A stretch of 64,000 nucleotides of DNA, taken from Euryarchaeota archaeon UBA462. GTDB taxonomy: Archaea; Thermoplasmatota; Poseidoniia; Poseidoniales; Thalassarchaeaceae. The stretch is from contig DAYD01000004.1 in NCBI GenBank assembly GCA_002506755.1, forward strand, positions 26,702-90,701. Direction: 5' to 3'. Each line of letters starts with the position of its first letter. Position 1 is the stretch's first letter. The notes under the pieces were generated by a model that saw nothing but the letters and a program-made list of their open reading frames with translations, did no database searches and had not been told where the DNA came from. A program made the position numbers and the translations under genes. Shown here piece by piece: positions 43,918-52,815 of this stretch.

Positions 43918-44490
43918 ATGCAGTACAGAGATAAAAAAGATGACCTCGAGGACGCGAAGGGTCCTTTGGATGACGAAATTGGGGTTAGAATCCTGGACAT
44001 CCTAGACAGAAGACCAATTGGCCATGAAGTCCAGTGCATTAGTGAACCATCACTCTATCTGGTTAGAGCTAGAATTACTGATCCTAGCAAGATTTCTGTA
44101 GGTGATTTTGTCGAGTTTCCCTCGGAAAACATAGGAATTTTATCGCAGGTCAGACTCAAAGATTTGAGCGGCTCATCTCAACAAGAGTTAGTAGCTGCTT
44201 TGTCTGAGTCTATTATCAAGGATACTGAGAGGCATATCTCATTTTACAATAGCGCAAATGCAATGTCTCTGAAATTTCATGCTTTCCAGCTCTTACCTGG
44301 AATTGGGAATTCGAAGGCCCAGCAAATGGTGAGGAAAAGAGGAATGGCAGGTTGGGAATCATTTGATCAGGTTGACGAGGCATGTGGAGTTGAATCAGTA
44401 CGGCTTCTCGCTGAACGCTACGTTAAGGAGATGGAAGATGTGGCTCAGACTCCCCGCTTACTTGATTTGCTTGTGCGCACAGAGATGTGA
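43918..44490 (+). CDS. DUF655 nucleic-acid-binding protein
   Basis: The 190-residue protein combines an OB-like N-terminal half (HEVQCISEPSLYLVRARITDPSKISVGDFVEF) with a helix-hairpin-helix half (FQLLPGIGNSKAQQMVRKRG). This is the archaeal DUF655 family, which is always found between RpoF and Dim1 and probably binds RNA. The stop TGA at 44488-44490 is one base before the Dim1 ATG. Confidence 0.9.
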   Translation: MQYRDKKDDLEDAKGPLDDEIGVRILDILDRRPIGHEVQCISEPSLYLVRARITDPSKISVGDFVEFPSENIGILSQVRLKDLSGSSQQELVAALSESIIKDTERHISFYNSANAMSLKFHAFQLLPGIGNSKAQQMVRKRGMAGWESFDQVDEACGVESVRLLAERYVKEMEDVAQTPRLLDLLVRTEM

Positions 44491-44491
44491 T

Positions 44492-45403
44492 ATGGGCGAG
44501 TCGCTGAAGGGTCTTGATACCCGTCTTTTAGTTGATTTAAGGAGAGATAGGTCAAAGCCCGATAGATCTCTGGGCCAGCATTTTCTAATTGACGAAGAAT
44601 CGATACGAAGATCAATCGATTTAGCTACTGAACACGGGATACCTTTGTCGACGGACACACATGTATTGGAGATTGGACCAGGAGCGGGCTCACTCACACT
44701 AGCGCTACTAAGAACGGGCTCAATGGTTTCTGCATTAGAAATAGACCCGGAGTCAGTATCACATCTTGCCAGGATTTTTGAGAACAGGGAAACGAAGCTC
44801 GAGGTAAAATTGCAAGACGCACTAAATGGGGGCTGGCCAAATGCAGTTTCTCATGTAGTTTCCAATCTTCCTTACCAAATATCTAGTCCCATCTTGGAGA
44901 AAATTAGACAGTATCACGAGAACTCCTCGTTGAAATTATGCGTTCTTTTGGTCCAAGAAGAGTTTGGATACAGGATGGCTATGAAGTCCTTGCCCTATGA
45001 CGTCGGCCCCCTAGGTCTGAATCTTTGGCTGGACTTCGATGTATTTTTGGACAACAGAGTCCCACCTAACTGCTTCAGCCCTTCTCCGAGGGTCAACTCT
45101 AGGTTTGTTGTTCTCAAACCAATTACCAGAATGTGCGCGAAGGGAGTGAACAAGCAATTGTTCAGAGTACTCACAAAACACTGTTTCTCCAATAGGAGGA
45201 GAAAGATGAAAACTCTCCTATCCAATCCTCCAACTAGGATATCCAGAGTCACTGGATGGCACAAGAAAAGATGGAATGCTTCAGTTTCAAATCTTCTTCA
45301 TTCTGAAGTCGGGGGGTTGAAGGAAGGATGGGGGGACCTCAGGCCAGAGAATCTTACTCCCGAAAATTGGGTTTCTATTACACAAAAACTTGTTTCAGCC
45401 TGA
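44492..45403 (+). CDS. ksgA: rRNA dimethyladenosine transferase (Dim1/KsgA)
   Basis: The 303-residue protein has the KsgA plan: SLGQHFLIDEESIRR, the SAM site VLEIGPGAGSLTLALL, ALEIDPE, and the catalytic NLPYQISSPIL. It dimethylates two adjacent adenines near the 3' end of 16S rRNA. The C-terminal domain with FSPSPRVNSRFVVLKP is typical. Start ATG 44492 is one base after the DUF655 stop; the frame is open upstream but that part lies inside DUF655. Confidence 0.95.
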   Translation: MGESLKGLDTRLLVDLRRDRSKPDRSLGQHFLIDEESIRRSIDLATEHGIPLSTDTHVLEIGPGAGSLTLALLRTGSMVSALEIDPESVSHLARIFENRETKLEVKLQDALNGGWPNAVSHVVSNLPYQISSPILEKIRQYHENSSLKLCVLLVQEEFGYRMAMKSLPYDVGPLGLNLWLDFDVFLDNRVPPNCFSPSPRVNSRFVVLKPITRMCAKGVNKQLFRVLTKHCFSNRRRKMKTLLSNPPTRISRVTGWHKKRWNASVSNLLHSEVGGLKEGWGDLRPENLTPENWVSITQKLVSA

Positions 45404-45500
45404 CAAATCAGAAACAATCTAACATCTACTTGATAGAGACCTACCCTTTCGCATGTATTAGTCGGGATCGCAAGGGGACCCTGACATTGGAAGGGATTTT

Positions 45501-46589
45501 ATGGCAAAGAAGGACACCTATCTGGCTCTTCTAAGAAGAGGAATAGATGAGACTACGGCCCAGATTCTATCAGATGGTGGAATCAAGATTGGCGATTTAA
45601 AGAAGCTGGATTCCGACACCCTTGTAAACAACTACGGGATAAAAAAAGAGGTAGCTAACTCGGTGCTTGATGCTGTAAAGTCTGGACCTCGTTCCTCTAG
45701 CAGACAGAGATTCCTTGCAGATGTCTTATCTGACGATCAAAAAAAGGTAGACAAGATAGATGAGACTAGGTTCAAGAGAGAACAGAAGGACATCTATGCT
45801 GAGCTTCAGGAGAAGAAAGAGCAACTGAGGCTAGCAAGGGTAGAGGCTTTCAGGAATCAAAAACTGGTCATGAATCGTCTCGGAAAGACCATTGAGCTGA
45901 TTGTTAAGCTTGAGAACAACTTGGATGACGAATCCAAGGACGAGCAAAGGTCGAAGCTTAGGGATCAGCTAGAGACTAGGGGGCTTGAAGCTGCTAGAGA
46001 CCACGAGATGCTAGAGCTGGATGGAACTCCTCAGGACATAGTAGACTTTAGAAGAAAAATTGCCCCTGTCCTCTGCCTTCATGCCTGCCCTCACTGCGGA
46101 GAGGAGATGGATCCTAGAGGAAGTAACATCATGGATGGTACTTCGGATTTTTCTTTCATTTGCTGGGATTGCGAAGAAGAGTTCCACGCACCTATGGCTC
46201 AGGTGGTCGAAGGAAGACTGGATAATGGCTCGAGAATTAAGATAGATCCCAAGATTAAGCCTATGATGCCTGTCGTCAGACCTCCAAGTAAGCACAAATC
46301 TAGCTCTATAACCGACCTCATGAAGAGGGACCTTGAATCGGCCGGAGCTTCTGCCGAAGAGCTGGAGGCAGCTCTTGAATCTAGCACTCTCTCTGGAGTA
46401 TTGATGAGCATCGATGAGTGGATAGACCAGACTATTGCCGCAAAGGGATACATTCAGGCTCAGGAGGACCGGGAAGAATTCATCATCGCTACAGGCGCAG
46501 GAGCTACAAAATTCAACAAATGGATGAAAAAGGCAGGGTTGGTTTTCAATAAACAGACCGGAAGATGGACACGCTGGGAGGACCGGTGA
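45501..46589 (+). CDS. Helix-hairpin-helix / zinc-ribbon protein of unknown function
   Basis: The 362-residue protein has an N-terminal helix-hairpin-helix-like segment (residues about 5-62: ALLRRGIDETTAQILSDGG and NYGIKKEVANSVL), a charged coiled-coil section (about 80-180), a zinc ribbon (ACPHCGEEMD ... CWDCEEEF, C-x2-C pairs about 24 residues apart), and a helical C-terminal part ending in TGRWTRWEDR. I do not recognise the family. DNA or RNA binding is likely from the two nucleic-acid-type modules. It lies between Dim1 and a ferredoxin, on the same strand; the 97-bp spacer 45404-45500 shows nothing clear. Confidence 0.6.
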   Translation: MAKKDTYLALLRRGIDETTAQILSDGGIKIGDLKKLDSDTLVNNYGIKKEVANSVLDAVKSGPRSSSRQRFLADVLSDDQKKVDKIDETRFKREQKDIYAELQEKKEQLRLARVEAFRNQKLVMNRLGKTIELIVKLENNLDDESKDEQRSKLRDQLETRGLEAARDHEMLELDGTPQDIVDFRRKIAPVLCLHACPHCGEEMDPRGSNIMDGTSDFSFICWDCEEEFHAPMAQVVEGRLDNGSRIKIDPKIKPMMPVVRPPSKHKSSSITDLMKRDLESAGASAEELEAALESSTLSGVLMSIDEWIDQTIAAKGYIQAQEDREEFIIATGAGATKFNKWMKKAGLVFNKQTGRWTRWEDR

Positions 46590-46596
46590 AATCCGG

Positions 46597-46896
46597 ATGT
46601 CGGGAACTAAATCAAAGGTCAGATTCTTTCGCGGCCCAGAACTCTTAGCTTCAGTGAAAATCTCGTCAAAGACTCCCTTCGCTCAAATTGCTGAAAATGC
46701 TGGAGTAGATATACCCACAAACTGCACATCAGGAAACTGTGGCACATGCCTTGTCAAACTCATTAATGGATCGGTGAAACTACCAGAGCCTCTTCCACCG
46801 GGACTTGATGAGTATCTTGTCAATCAAGGAGGGATACTTTCTTGCTGCCTGGTCCCTGAAGATGATTGCGACATTGACATAATCCCTCCCCTCTAG
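46597..46896 (+). CDS. [2Fe-2S] ferredoxin
   Basis: The 99-residue protein has the plant-type ferredoxin cluster loop NCTSGNCGTCLV (C-x4-C-x2-C) and a fourth cysteine in LSCCLVPEDD, and a beta-grasp start VRFFRGPELLASVKI. It carries single electrons in the cytoplasm; the redox partner is not evident. GGTGA at 46585-46589 overlaps the stop of the previous gene, seven bases before ATG 46597. Confidence 0.88.
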   Translation: MSGTKSKVRFFRGPELLASVKISSKTPFAQIAENAGVDIPTNCTSGNCGTCLVKLINGSVKLPEPLPPGLDEYLVNQGGILSCCLVPEDDCDIDIIPPL

Positions 46897-46904
46897 GTGA
46901 ACGA

Positions 46905-47051
46905 ATGTCGGATTTGACCAACCCCCAGTTCCTGATTTCTCTGGTCATTTCTGTTGTTGGAATCACTGTAATGTCTTGGTGGCTATATACCAGGATAGCG
47001 ATAAAACTCAAAGAAGTGGAAGAAAGGGGCAACTGGGGAAAAGAGAGATAG
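46905..47051 (+). CDS. 48-residue single-helix membrane protein
   Basis: A short gene whose protein runs MSDLTNPQFLISLVISVVGI at the start, with one transmembrane helix at about residues 8-27 and a basic/acidic cytoplasmic tail ending WGKER. AGGTGA at 46895-46900 is four bases before ATG 46905 and overlaps the ferredoxin stop, so it is translated with the ferredoxin. It may recruit the ferredoxin to the membrane or be a small subunit of a membrane redox enzyme; both are guesses from operon layout. Confidence 0.65.
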   Translation: MSDLTNPQFLISLVISVVGITVMSWWLYTRIAIKLKEVEERGNWGKER

Positions 47052-47063
47052 CGTTTTCAGAAA

Positions 47064-47360
47064 TTATCGCTCGTTGACTGCAGCAGTCCATCTGTCTGAT
47101 TGTGGTATCCCGACAACTTCGATATGGCAATCTGAAATCCCCTTTTGCCTGCTTACTTGGTCCCTTAGTCGGCAAAGGTCGTCCAAGCAGCATGGACAAT
47201 GAGGGTTGCTTGGCTTGATCCACAATTCGACAATTCCGATCTCATTTACTTCAACTCCCTTCAGAATAGACGAGTCCGTAATTGCTTTACCATGAGGTTC
47301 TTTCCTTCCCCTAAGTAATCTCGCCAAGCTCATATGAGCGACACTTGGAGAACTTACCAT
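47064..47360 (-). CDS. Small cysteine-rich protein, possibly MIP18/DUF59-like
   Basis: The 98-residue protein has VEVNEIGIVELWIKPSNPHC followed by PCCLDDLCRLRDQ and GISDCHIEVVGI, giving a strand-helix-strand order with cysteines where MIP18/PaaD-like Fe-S assembly proteins have PGCP and a helix. The match is partial and the family call is tentative. Its ATG lies next to the stop of the M24 peptidase gene (GGTGAGATG), so the two are co-translated. ATG 47333 is a shorter alternative. Confidence 0.5.
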   Translation of the reverse strand: MVSSPSVAHMSLARLLRGRKEPHGKAITDSSILKGVEVNEIGIVELWIKPSNPHCPCCLDDLCRLRDQVSRQKGISDCHIEVVGIPQSDRWTAAVNER

Positions 47361-47361
47361 C

Positions 47362-48615
47362 TCACCACTCCGTCAGTTTGGGAAACGCATTTCCAGCGGT
47401 AAGACATTCCATTCCTTCTCTTGATCTGACCCAAGTGTCCTCTACTCCAATAGCCCCATCTTCAAATACGACTTTGGGTTCAATTGCCATAGTGCTTCCA
47501 ATCTCCAACGGTTTTTCGAACCCCTTTGCAACTACCGGGGCCTCATCCAACTCCAAACCCACTGAATGACCCAAGAAACTGGCTTGATTTGGGGGCATGC
47601 CCATGATGTTATTCGAATAGCCCATTTCTACTGACTCTCTCCAACCTTTTTCCCAGGCTTCGGAGCAATTTTGTCCCTTTGCGAGAGTGCCCCTAACAAT
47701 TCCTGCCACCTCTATCATTTCATCGAGTCTGTTTTCCCATTGGCTGGGTAGGCTTCCGTGACAAAACATCCTGGTGCAGTCAGACACGTATCCCCTGTGA
47801 ACGTGGACAATATCAACTAGAACAGGTTCTGCTTCTTTCACTTTGGAGAAACCGGCACCAAGAGAAGAGATAGGACTACTTCCTAGGCCCCCTACTGCCG
47901 AGTCAAAATAGGATGGCACTCCTCCTGATCTACCGGAGGCGATGACAACTCTATCACAATCCATAGGCCACTTCCTCATCCTAATCCTACCTCCAAAACC
48001 CATTGCTCTGCTGACCTCGTCGGCTGCCCCAGCCATCTCCAATTCAGTCTTCCCAAGACCTCCGAATTCTCTTATAGCTTCGAACATGGATAGGTTGATT
48101 TGCCCGCTTTTTCGAATCATTTCAAGCTCCCAATCTGATTTTCTCTCTCTCAAATCAAACATAATTCTAGTACAATCTGATGGTTCTTGGCCGAAATCCG
48201 CGATCTTTGAACTAATGAAGCTCCATCTCCCATGAGGTACCTTTTCAGCTAGCATGGCAGGAGGATCTTTACATCCGATTTTCTTCAATTTTTGACTCAA
48301 GTCACCCATTCTAGGGTGCTTGTCAATTATATGGGGGCAATCATCTTCCCCACCCTCAAATCTGGCTCTAGACATTGATCTCCTAACCCAGAGAGAATTT
48401 TCTATTTCAGAACCCTCCGCACCAACAATAAAGGCAGAATTCTGGCGACTCCCTGTAAGCCAATAGAGCTCAACCGGATCCTCAATCAAGACTGACTCTA
48501 TTCCTTCAACTGCTAGCCTACTGGAAAGCCTAGACTGGCGATGTTCAAGTTCAGAAACTGGGACCCTCCAATCTTCCTCTTCCGGGCCAGTAAGGTCAGA
48601 GGCATCCCATCCCAT
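47362..48615 (-). CDS. M24-family metallopeptidase (Xaa-Pro aminopeptidase-like)
   Basis: The 417-residue protein has a creatinase-like N-terminal domain (ELEHRQSRLSSRLAVEGIESV) and a pita-bread catalytic domain with the metal residues spread as in M24: PVLVDIVHVHRGYVSDCTRM (two Asp), LGHSVGLELDE (His), TMAIEPKVVF (Glu) and GVEDTWV (Glu). It should remove or cleave residues N-terminal to proline in peptides. It is divergent from phosphoglycerate kinase (38 bp between starts), so one of the two starts may be set too early. Confidence 0.85.
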   Translation of the reverse strand: MGWDASDLTGPEEEDWRVPVSELEHRQSRLSSRLAVEGIESVLIEDPVELYWLTGSRQNSAFIVGAEGSEIENSLWVRRSMSRARFEGGEDDCPHIIDKHPRMGDLSQKLKKIGCKDPPAMLAEKVPHGRWSFISSKIADFGQEPSDCTRIMFDLRERKSDWELEMIRKSGQINLSMFEAIREFGGLGKTELEMAGAADEVSRAMGFGGRIRMRKWPMDCDRVVIASGRSGGVPSYFDSAVGGLGSSPISSLGAGFSKVKEAEPVLVDIVHVHRGYVSDCTRMFCHGSLPSQWENRLDEMIEVAGIVRGTLAKGQNCSEAWEKGWRESVEMGYSNNIMGMPPNQASFLGHSVGLELDEAPVVAKGFEKPLEIGSTMAIEPKVVFEDGAIGVEDTWVRSREGMECLTAGNAFPKLTEW

Positions 48616-48653
48616 GGCACCCTTTGTGCCGACATATTTGAAAGGTATTTTGG

Positions 48654-49979
48654 ATGCAAAATTTTCCTTCGTACATACACAATGGCCAAAGGTATGATCT
48701 TTCTGCGGGGGACGTGGAAGGGGTACTTACCCTAGACAACGTCGATCTTCAGGGAAGGACAGTCTTGTTCAGAGTCGACGTAAATTCTCCAATTGAACCA
48801 TCTTCGGGAGAACTACTTGATGACGGCAGACTCAGGGCGATAGTTCCGACTCTACATAGAATACAATCGTCCAGAGTGGTACTACTTGCTCACCAGTCCA
48901 GGCCCGGAAAGGCTGATTTCACCAGTATGCGTAAGCACTCTGAGAGACTATCCGAAATAATTGGAAGATCAATCGATTTCATCCCCGACGTTTGCAGTGA
49001 CGAGGCACTCAATCAAATTGCAAAAATGAGAGATGGAGACATAATTTTTCTGGACAATGTAAGAGAGTTGGAAGAGGAATATGGAATAAAGTATGATTCA
49101 AACCAAGAGACTGGAGTAACTGATATCGTAACAAGGCTAGCACAAGTATCTGACGTTTATGTCACCGACGCTTTCGCTGCCGCACACAGAAGGTCACCGA
49201 CGTTGACCGGATTCACCAACCATATGCCGTGCATCGCGGGAACCTTGATGGAGAGAGAAATTAGCAGCCTTAGATTAGCCCTAAAGAGTCCCCCACGACC
49301 GTATCTAGCAATATTGGGAGGGGCAAAATGCGACGACTCGGTTAGAGTGGCCGAGAATCTTATATCAAAGGGAAACGTTGACAAAATCGCTTTTGTAGGC
49401 GTCACTGGGAACCTAATGCTTTGGGTTTCAGGTCATGACATAGGGGATAGAAACAAGGATTTCATCAGGTCTAGCTTGAATGACGACTTCCATGAAGCGT
49501 GGAATACTGCAAAGAGAATTCAGGATAAACATCCAGAAATGATCTTCCTGCCCATTGACATCGCAGTAGAATTTGACGGGGAAAGGATACAAATGACATT
49601 GCAAGAATTGCCAACTGAGAATCCGATCTATGATGTGGGAATAGAGACTCTCAAATTACTCAGACCAATGGTCAAAGATGCCGCATGTGTACTTTGGAAC
49701 GGACCAGCATCATACTTCGAGCTACCTGACTTCGCATTTGGTACAATTGAGATTCTAAACATGTGTACTGAGACTGAGGCAATGACGATTATCGGAGGGG
49801 GGCATACTAGCGCTTTGGTCAACAGTAGAGGGGTGTCGGACCAAGTAACGCACAATAGCACGGGCGGTGGTTCAACAATGAGCTTCCTTTCGGGTGATCC
49901 AATGCCTGTGATAGCCTCATTGAAGGACTCTTTCATCAGGTTTGAGAAGGAAATATCTGACCTAGGTCTTTCAAAATGA
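48654..49979 (+). CDS. pgk: Phosphoglycerate kinase
   Basis: The 441-residue protein contains the PGK signature VLFRVDVNSPI, SSRVVLLAHQSRPGK, FLDNVRELEEE, FAAAHRRSPTLTGF, LAILGGAKCDDSV and the nucleotide-binding end IGGGHTSALV with TGGGSTMSFLSG. It interconverts 1,3-bisphosphoglycerate and 3-phosphoglycerate. Archaeal homologues begin just before VLTLDNVDLQGRTVL, so GTG 48714 (421 residues) is a good alternative start to ATG 48654. The stop codon ends 3 bp before the tRNA gene on the other strand. A phosphoglycerate mutase lies 6.5 kb away. Confidence 0.94.
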   Translation: MQNFPSYIHNGQRYDLSAGDVEGVLTLDNVDLQGRTVLFRVDVNSPIEPSSGELLDDGRLRAIVPTLHRIQSSRVVLLAHQSRPGKADFTSMRKHSERLSEIIGRSIDFIPDVCSDEALNQIAKMRDGDIIFLDNVRELEEEYGIKYDSNQETGVTDIVTRLAQVSDVYVTDAFAAAHRRSPTLTGFTNHMPCIAGTLMEREISSLRLALKSPPRPYLAILGGAKCDDSVRVAENLISKGNVDKIAFVGVTGNLMLWVSGHDIGDRNKDFIRSSLNDDFHEAWNTAKRIQDKHPEMIFLPIDIAVEFDGERIQMTLQELPTENPIYDVGIETLKLLRPMVKDAACVLWNGPASYFELPDFAFGTIEILNMCTETEAMTIIGGGHTSALVNSRGVSDQVTHNSTGGGSTMSFLSGDPMPVIASLKDSFIRFEKEISDLGLSK

Positions 49980-49982
49980 TGG

Positions 49983-50056
49983 AGCCACTGGGGAGATTTG
50001 AACTCCCGGCCTTCTGATTACGAATCAGATGCTCTACCAGGCTAAGCTACAGTGGC
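49983..50056 (-). tRNA. trnT-CGU: tRNA-Thr (anticodon CGT)
   Basis: On the minus strand the 74-nt sequence folds as a full cloverleaf: acceptor stem GCCACTG (50050-50056) with CAGTGGC (49984-49990), D arm GCTT...GAGC, anticodon stem TCTGA/TCAGA around the loop TTCGTAA (anticodon CGT, decodes ACG), and T arm GGGAG TTCAAAT CTCCC. The discriminator base is T, usual for archaeal tRNA-Thr. No intron and no encoded CCA. It is transcribed toward the 3' end of phosphoglycerate kinase. Confidence 0.95.
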
Positions 50057-50100
50057 AGATTCGGCCCCAGAAATGGATTTACCATAAGAGAATCGGTGAT

Positions 50101-51486
50101 CTAGCCTAGTAGTTCAATATCCGCAAGATGCCCTATTCTGCTCTTGACATCAGACAATATCTTCTCAACGGTCTCGTTGTCTCTTCCTTCAACTCTCATT
50201 ACTAGAATCGGCTCAGTGTTGCTGGGCCTGCAAAGAAACCAACCTCCCTCGTAAGTTACCCTAATGCCGTCTACGCTCGAGAAAATGGTATCAGAGAACG
50301 CCTTTCTTACTGAGGTCATCACATCCTCTCTATCGCCCTCCAATGGAATCTTTCCCTCATCCGTTGAAGGATATTCTGGCATGAAATCGAATCTTTTTGA
50401 AAACTTGGGGCCACCCTTCTCTGGGGGGTCATCCCTTCCTACGATTTGCAGTAGTCGAGCTGCATTGTATATTGAATCGTCAAATCCATCCCAGCTATCG
50501 TTCATAAAGAAATGGCCCGACATTTCTCCAGCCATTGGGGAATCTGGATTATTCCTTAATTCTAATTTCATGAACGTATGGCCAGTCCTTACCATCTTGG
50601 GAACTCCACCTAGTTTTTCTATAGCTTCCTTGAGTGCCATACTGCATTTTACATCATAGAAAATAGTTCGCTGCTCATCAGTAGATTCATCGGGCAAACT
50701 CTCCAATACGTCTTTGACGAATATTCCCATCAACCTATCTGGATGTATAAATTTCCCTTCTTCATCAACCACTCCTAATCGGTCTCCATCCCCATCCATG
50801 CCTATTCCAAATTCTGCACCGTGCTCGACAACTGCTCTTCCAAGGTCTTTCATATTCTTCTGCCTTGTTGGGTCCGGAGGGTGGTTTGGAAATGAGTTGT
50901 CCCAATCGCAATGGATTGGGATTACATCTACACCTAGGGTCTCAAGAACTCTGACGGCCAATGGTCCAGGAACAGCATTCCCACAATCGAGTACTATTCT
51001 GATATCCCTGCTAGGATTGCCCACAGTATTTACTATGGAATCAATATAGGAATCTTCGTAATCATCCTTTAGAACATATTTTCCATTACCTTGCCTAAAA
51101 TTACCAGACTCGAAGGTTTTTCTGATGTGCTGAAGATCATCCCCTCCGAGAGGAATCTTTCCATGACAAATCTTGAATCCGTTATATTCTGGGGGGTTAT
51201 GACTAGCGGTTATGGCTACCGAAACGTCAACTGGCAAATCTACTATTGACCTGTATAGCACTCCTGTGGTAGTTATCCCCAGGTCCAGCACGTCTGCTCC
51301 TGTAGACAGGACCCCACGAACAAAGGCTTCATGCAAGACAGGCCCAGACTTTCTAATATCCCTGACAACAGATACACACCCTGCATCTAAGTGGGTAGAT
51401 ACAGCTTGACCCAAGCGTTCCGAAAATTTTGCGTCTAGCTCATCTCCCGCGATACCCCTAATGTCGTAGGCCTTGAACACCGTCAT
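50101..51486 (-). CDS. Phosphomannomutase/phosphoglucomutase
   Basis: The 461-residue protein has the four alpha-phosphohexomutase domains: FKAYDIRGIAG start, catalytic serine in ITASHNPPEYNGFK, metal loop GMDGDGDRLGVVDEEG, sugar loop AGEMSGHFFMND, and phosphate-binding CRPSNTEPILVMRVEG. It moves phosphate between C1 and C6 of mannose or glucose (or glucosamine), supplying precursors for glycans and N-glycosylation. Length and order are normal. It lies upstream of an unlinked MFS gene on the same strand. Confidence 0.92.
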   Translation of the reverse strand: MTVFKAYDIRGIAGDELDAKFSERLGQAVSTHLDAGCVSVVRDIRKSGPVLHEAFVRGVLSTGADVLDLGITTTGVLYRSIVDLPVDVSVAITASHNPPEYNGFKICHGKIPLGGDDLQHIRKTFESGNFRQGNGKYVLKDDYEDSYIDSIVNTVGNPSRDIRIVLDCGNAVPGPLAVRVLETLGVDVIPIHCDWDNSFPNHPPDPTRQKNMKDLGRAVVEHGAEFGIGMDGDGDRLGVVDEEGKFIHPDRLMGIFVKDVLESLPDESTDEQRTIFYDVKCSMALKEAIEKLGGVPKMVRTGHTFMKLELRNNPDSPMAGEMSGHFFMNDSWDGFDDSIYNAARLLQIVGRDDPPEKGGPKFSKRFDFMPEYPSTDEGKIPLEGDREDVMTSVRKAFSDTIFSSVDGIRVTYEGGWFLCRPSNTEPILVMRVEGRDNETVEKILSDVKSRIGHLADIELLG

Positions 51487-51538
51487 ACGGATGCCGCAGC
51501 ACCGACACTCTATGATTTATCCACAAGTTAGACTCATT

Positions 51539-52795
51539 TTATGAGGGTGATGTGAGGCTACCAGAGACTCTCGGCTCCTCCTTGATTGGAATATGGATGA
51601 TTGCAGAGAAAACCCCAGCGGCGATTCCTACCCACCAAACGAGCGTATATGTCCCATATTGGTCATACAATATCCCTCCAAGCCAAACTCCAATGAAGCT
51701 ACCAAGCTGATGGGAGAAGAAGACGATCCCGTAAAGAGTTCCCATGTACTTCAGACCGTAAATGTGCGCCACAAGTCCGCTTGTTAGTGGGACAGTTGCA
51801 AGCCATAAGAACCCCATAGCGAATGAGAAGACAAGAACAGAGTTTGCCGAAACAGGAGTCATAATGAACCATACTGCCGCAATCGATCTTCCCGCATAAA
51901 TACCAGAAAGAAGCCATTTCTTTCCGAATCTCTTTCCAGCCCATCCAGCTAAAATTGTACCAATGATATTGGAGAAACCAATTACTGAAATGGCGAACCC
52001 ACCCAAAGCGGCCGTTGTTTCGATTCCAAAGTCCCCGCACCATCCACTAGCTTCTATTGATTCAGCGGAGCTCATCTCGGTCACCAATGCAGGGAAGTGT
52101 GCAGTTATGAAGGCCAGTTGGTAACCACAGGAGAAGAATCCGATGAATATCATCGTGAAAGATGGGTCTCTTAACGCTAATTTTAGAATACCACCTAAGC
52201 TTTCTTCAAGCTCATCTTTGCTAGCAGATGGTGGGGCCCGCATAAACGGTAGAAGCAAAATAGTGGAGAGGATAGCTCCCGCAAAAACTAAGAAAACAGA
52301 ATCCCAAGGCATCCTTTCCAGAAGAAAAACTGCAACTGGAGGCCCAACCACTTGGCCCAAAGAGCCGGCCGCAGTTGCTATTGCCAGGCTCATAGACCTA
52401 TGCTCATCTGCGCTTGCCCTGCCAACAACTGCCAGAATTACACCGAAACCAGTCCCTGCAATCCCAAATCCTACCAATATAGAGTATAGCTGATGCTCAA
52501 TAGGCGTTGAAGAGCCTGCTGATAAAACCAGTCCAAACGAATACAACACCGCTCCGATTACAATTGCTCTCCTGTCTCCGATCTTCTCTGCAATGGCTCC
52601 GAATATCGGCTGACCGAATCCCCATGCTAGGTTCTGAATTGCTATTGCTAAGCTAAATTCTGTCCTACCCCATCCAAAATCATCTGCTATCGGTATCTGG
52701 AAAACCCCGTATGAGGCTCTGATAGCAAATCCTACTAGGGTGATTATGCACCCTATTGCCAGGACTGGGGTTAGAAGGGGGGCACGTCTGTCCAT
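51539..52795 (-). CDS. MFS transporter, oxalate:formate antiporter-like
   Basis: The 418-residue protein has twelve hydrophobic helices. The first helix start RASYGVFQIPIADDFGWGRTEFSLA is typical of the monocarboxylate/oxalate-formate (OFA) branch, as is AEKIGDRRAIVIGAVLYS in loop 2-3. The gene ends with a Ser/Pro tail. Substrate is unknown; monocarboxylates are usual for this branch. No operon link beyond closeness to RidA (20 bp upstream gene boundary). Confidence 0.82.
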   Translation of the reverse strand: MDRRAPLLTPVLAIGCIITLVGFAIRASYGVFQIPIADDFGWGRTEFSLAIAIQNLAWGFGQPIFGAIAEKIGDRRAIVIGAVLYSFGLVLSAGSSTPIEHQLYSILVGFGIAGTGFGVILAVVGRASADEHRSMSLAIATAAGSLGQVVGPPVAVFLLERMPWDSVFLVFAGAILSTILLLPFMRAPPSASKDELEESLGGILKLALRDPSFTMIFIGFFSCGYQLAFITAHFPALVTEMSSAESIEASGWCGDFGIETTAALGGFAISVIGFSNIIGTILAGWAGKRFGKKWLLSGIYAGRSIAAVWFIMTPVSANSVLVFSFAMGFLWLATVPLTSGLVAHIYGLKYMGTLYGIVFFSHQLGSFIGVWLGGILYDQYGTYTLVWWVGIAAGVFSAIIHIPIKEEPRVSGSLTSPS

Positions 52796-52815
52796 GGCCT
52801 GTTGTAATGAAGTCC

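Noticed and set aside
45404..45500. Possible RNA gene in the spacer after Dim1
   Set aside because: No stable stem or conserved box was visible in the 97 bases; the spacer looks like ordinary leader sequence.
49983..50056. Attachment site at the tRNA-Thr gene
   Set aside because: No repeat of the tRNA 3' end was found nearby and the neighbours are housekeeping genes, so no integrated element is indicated.
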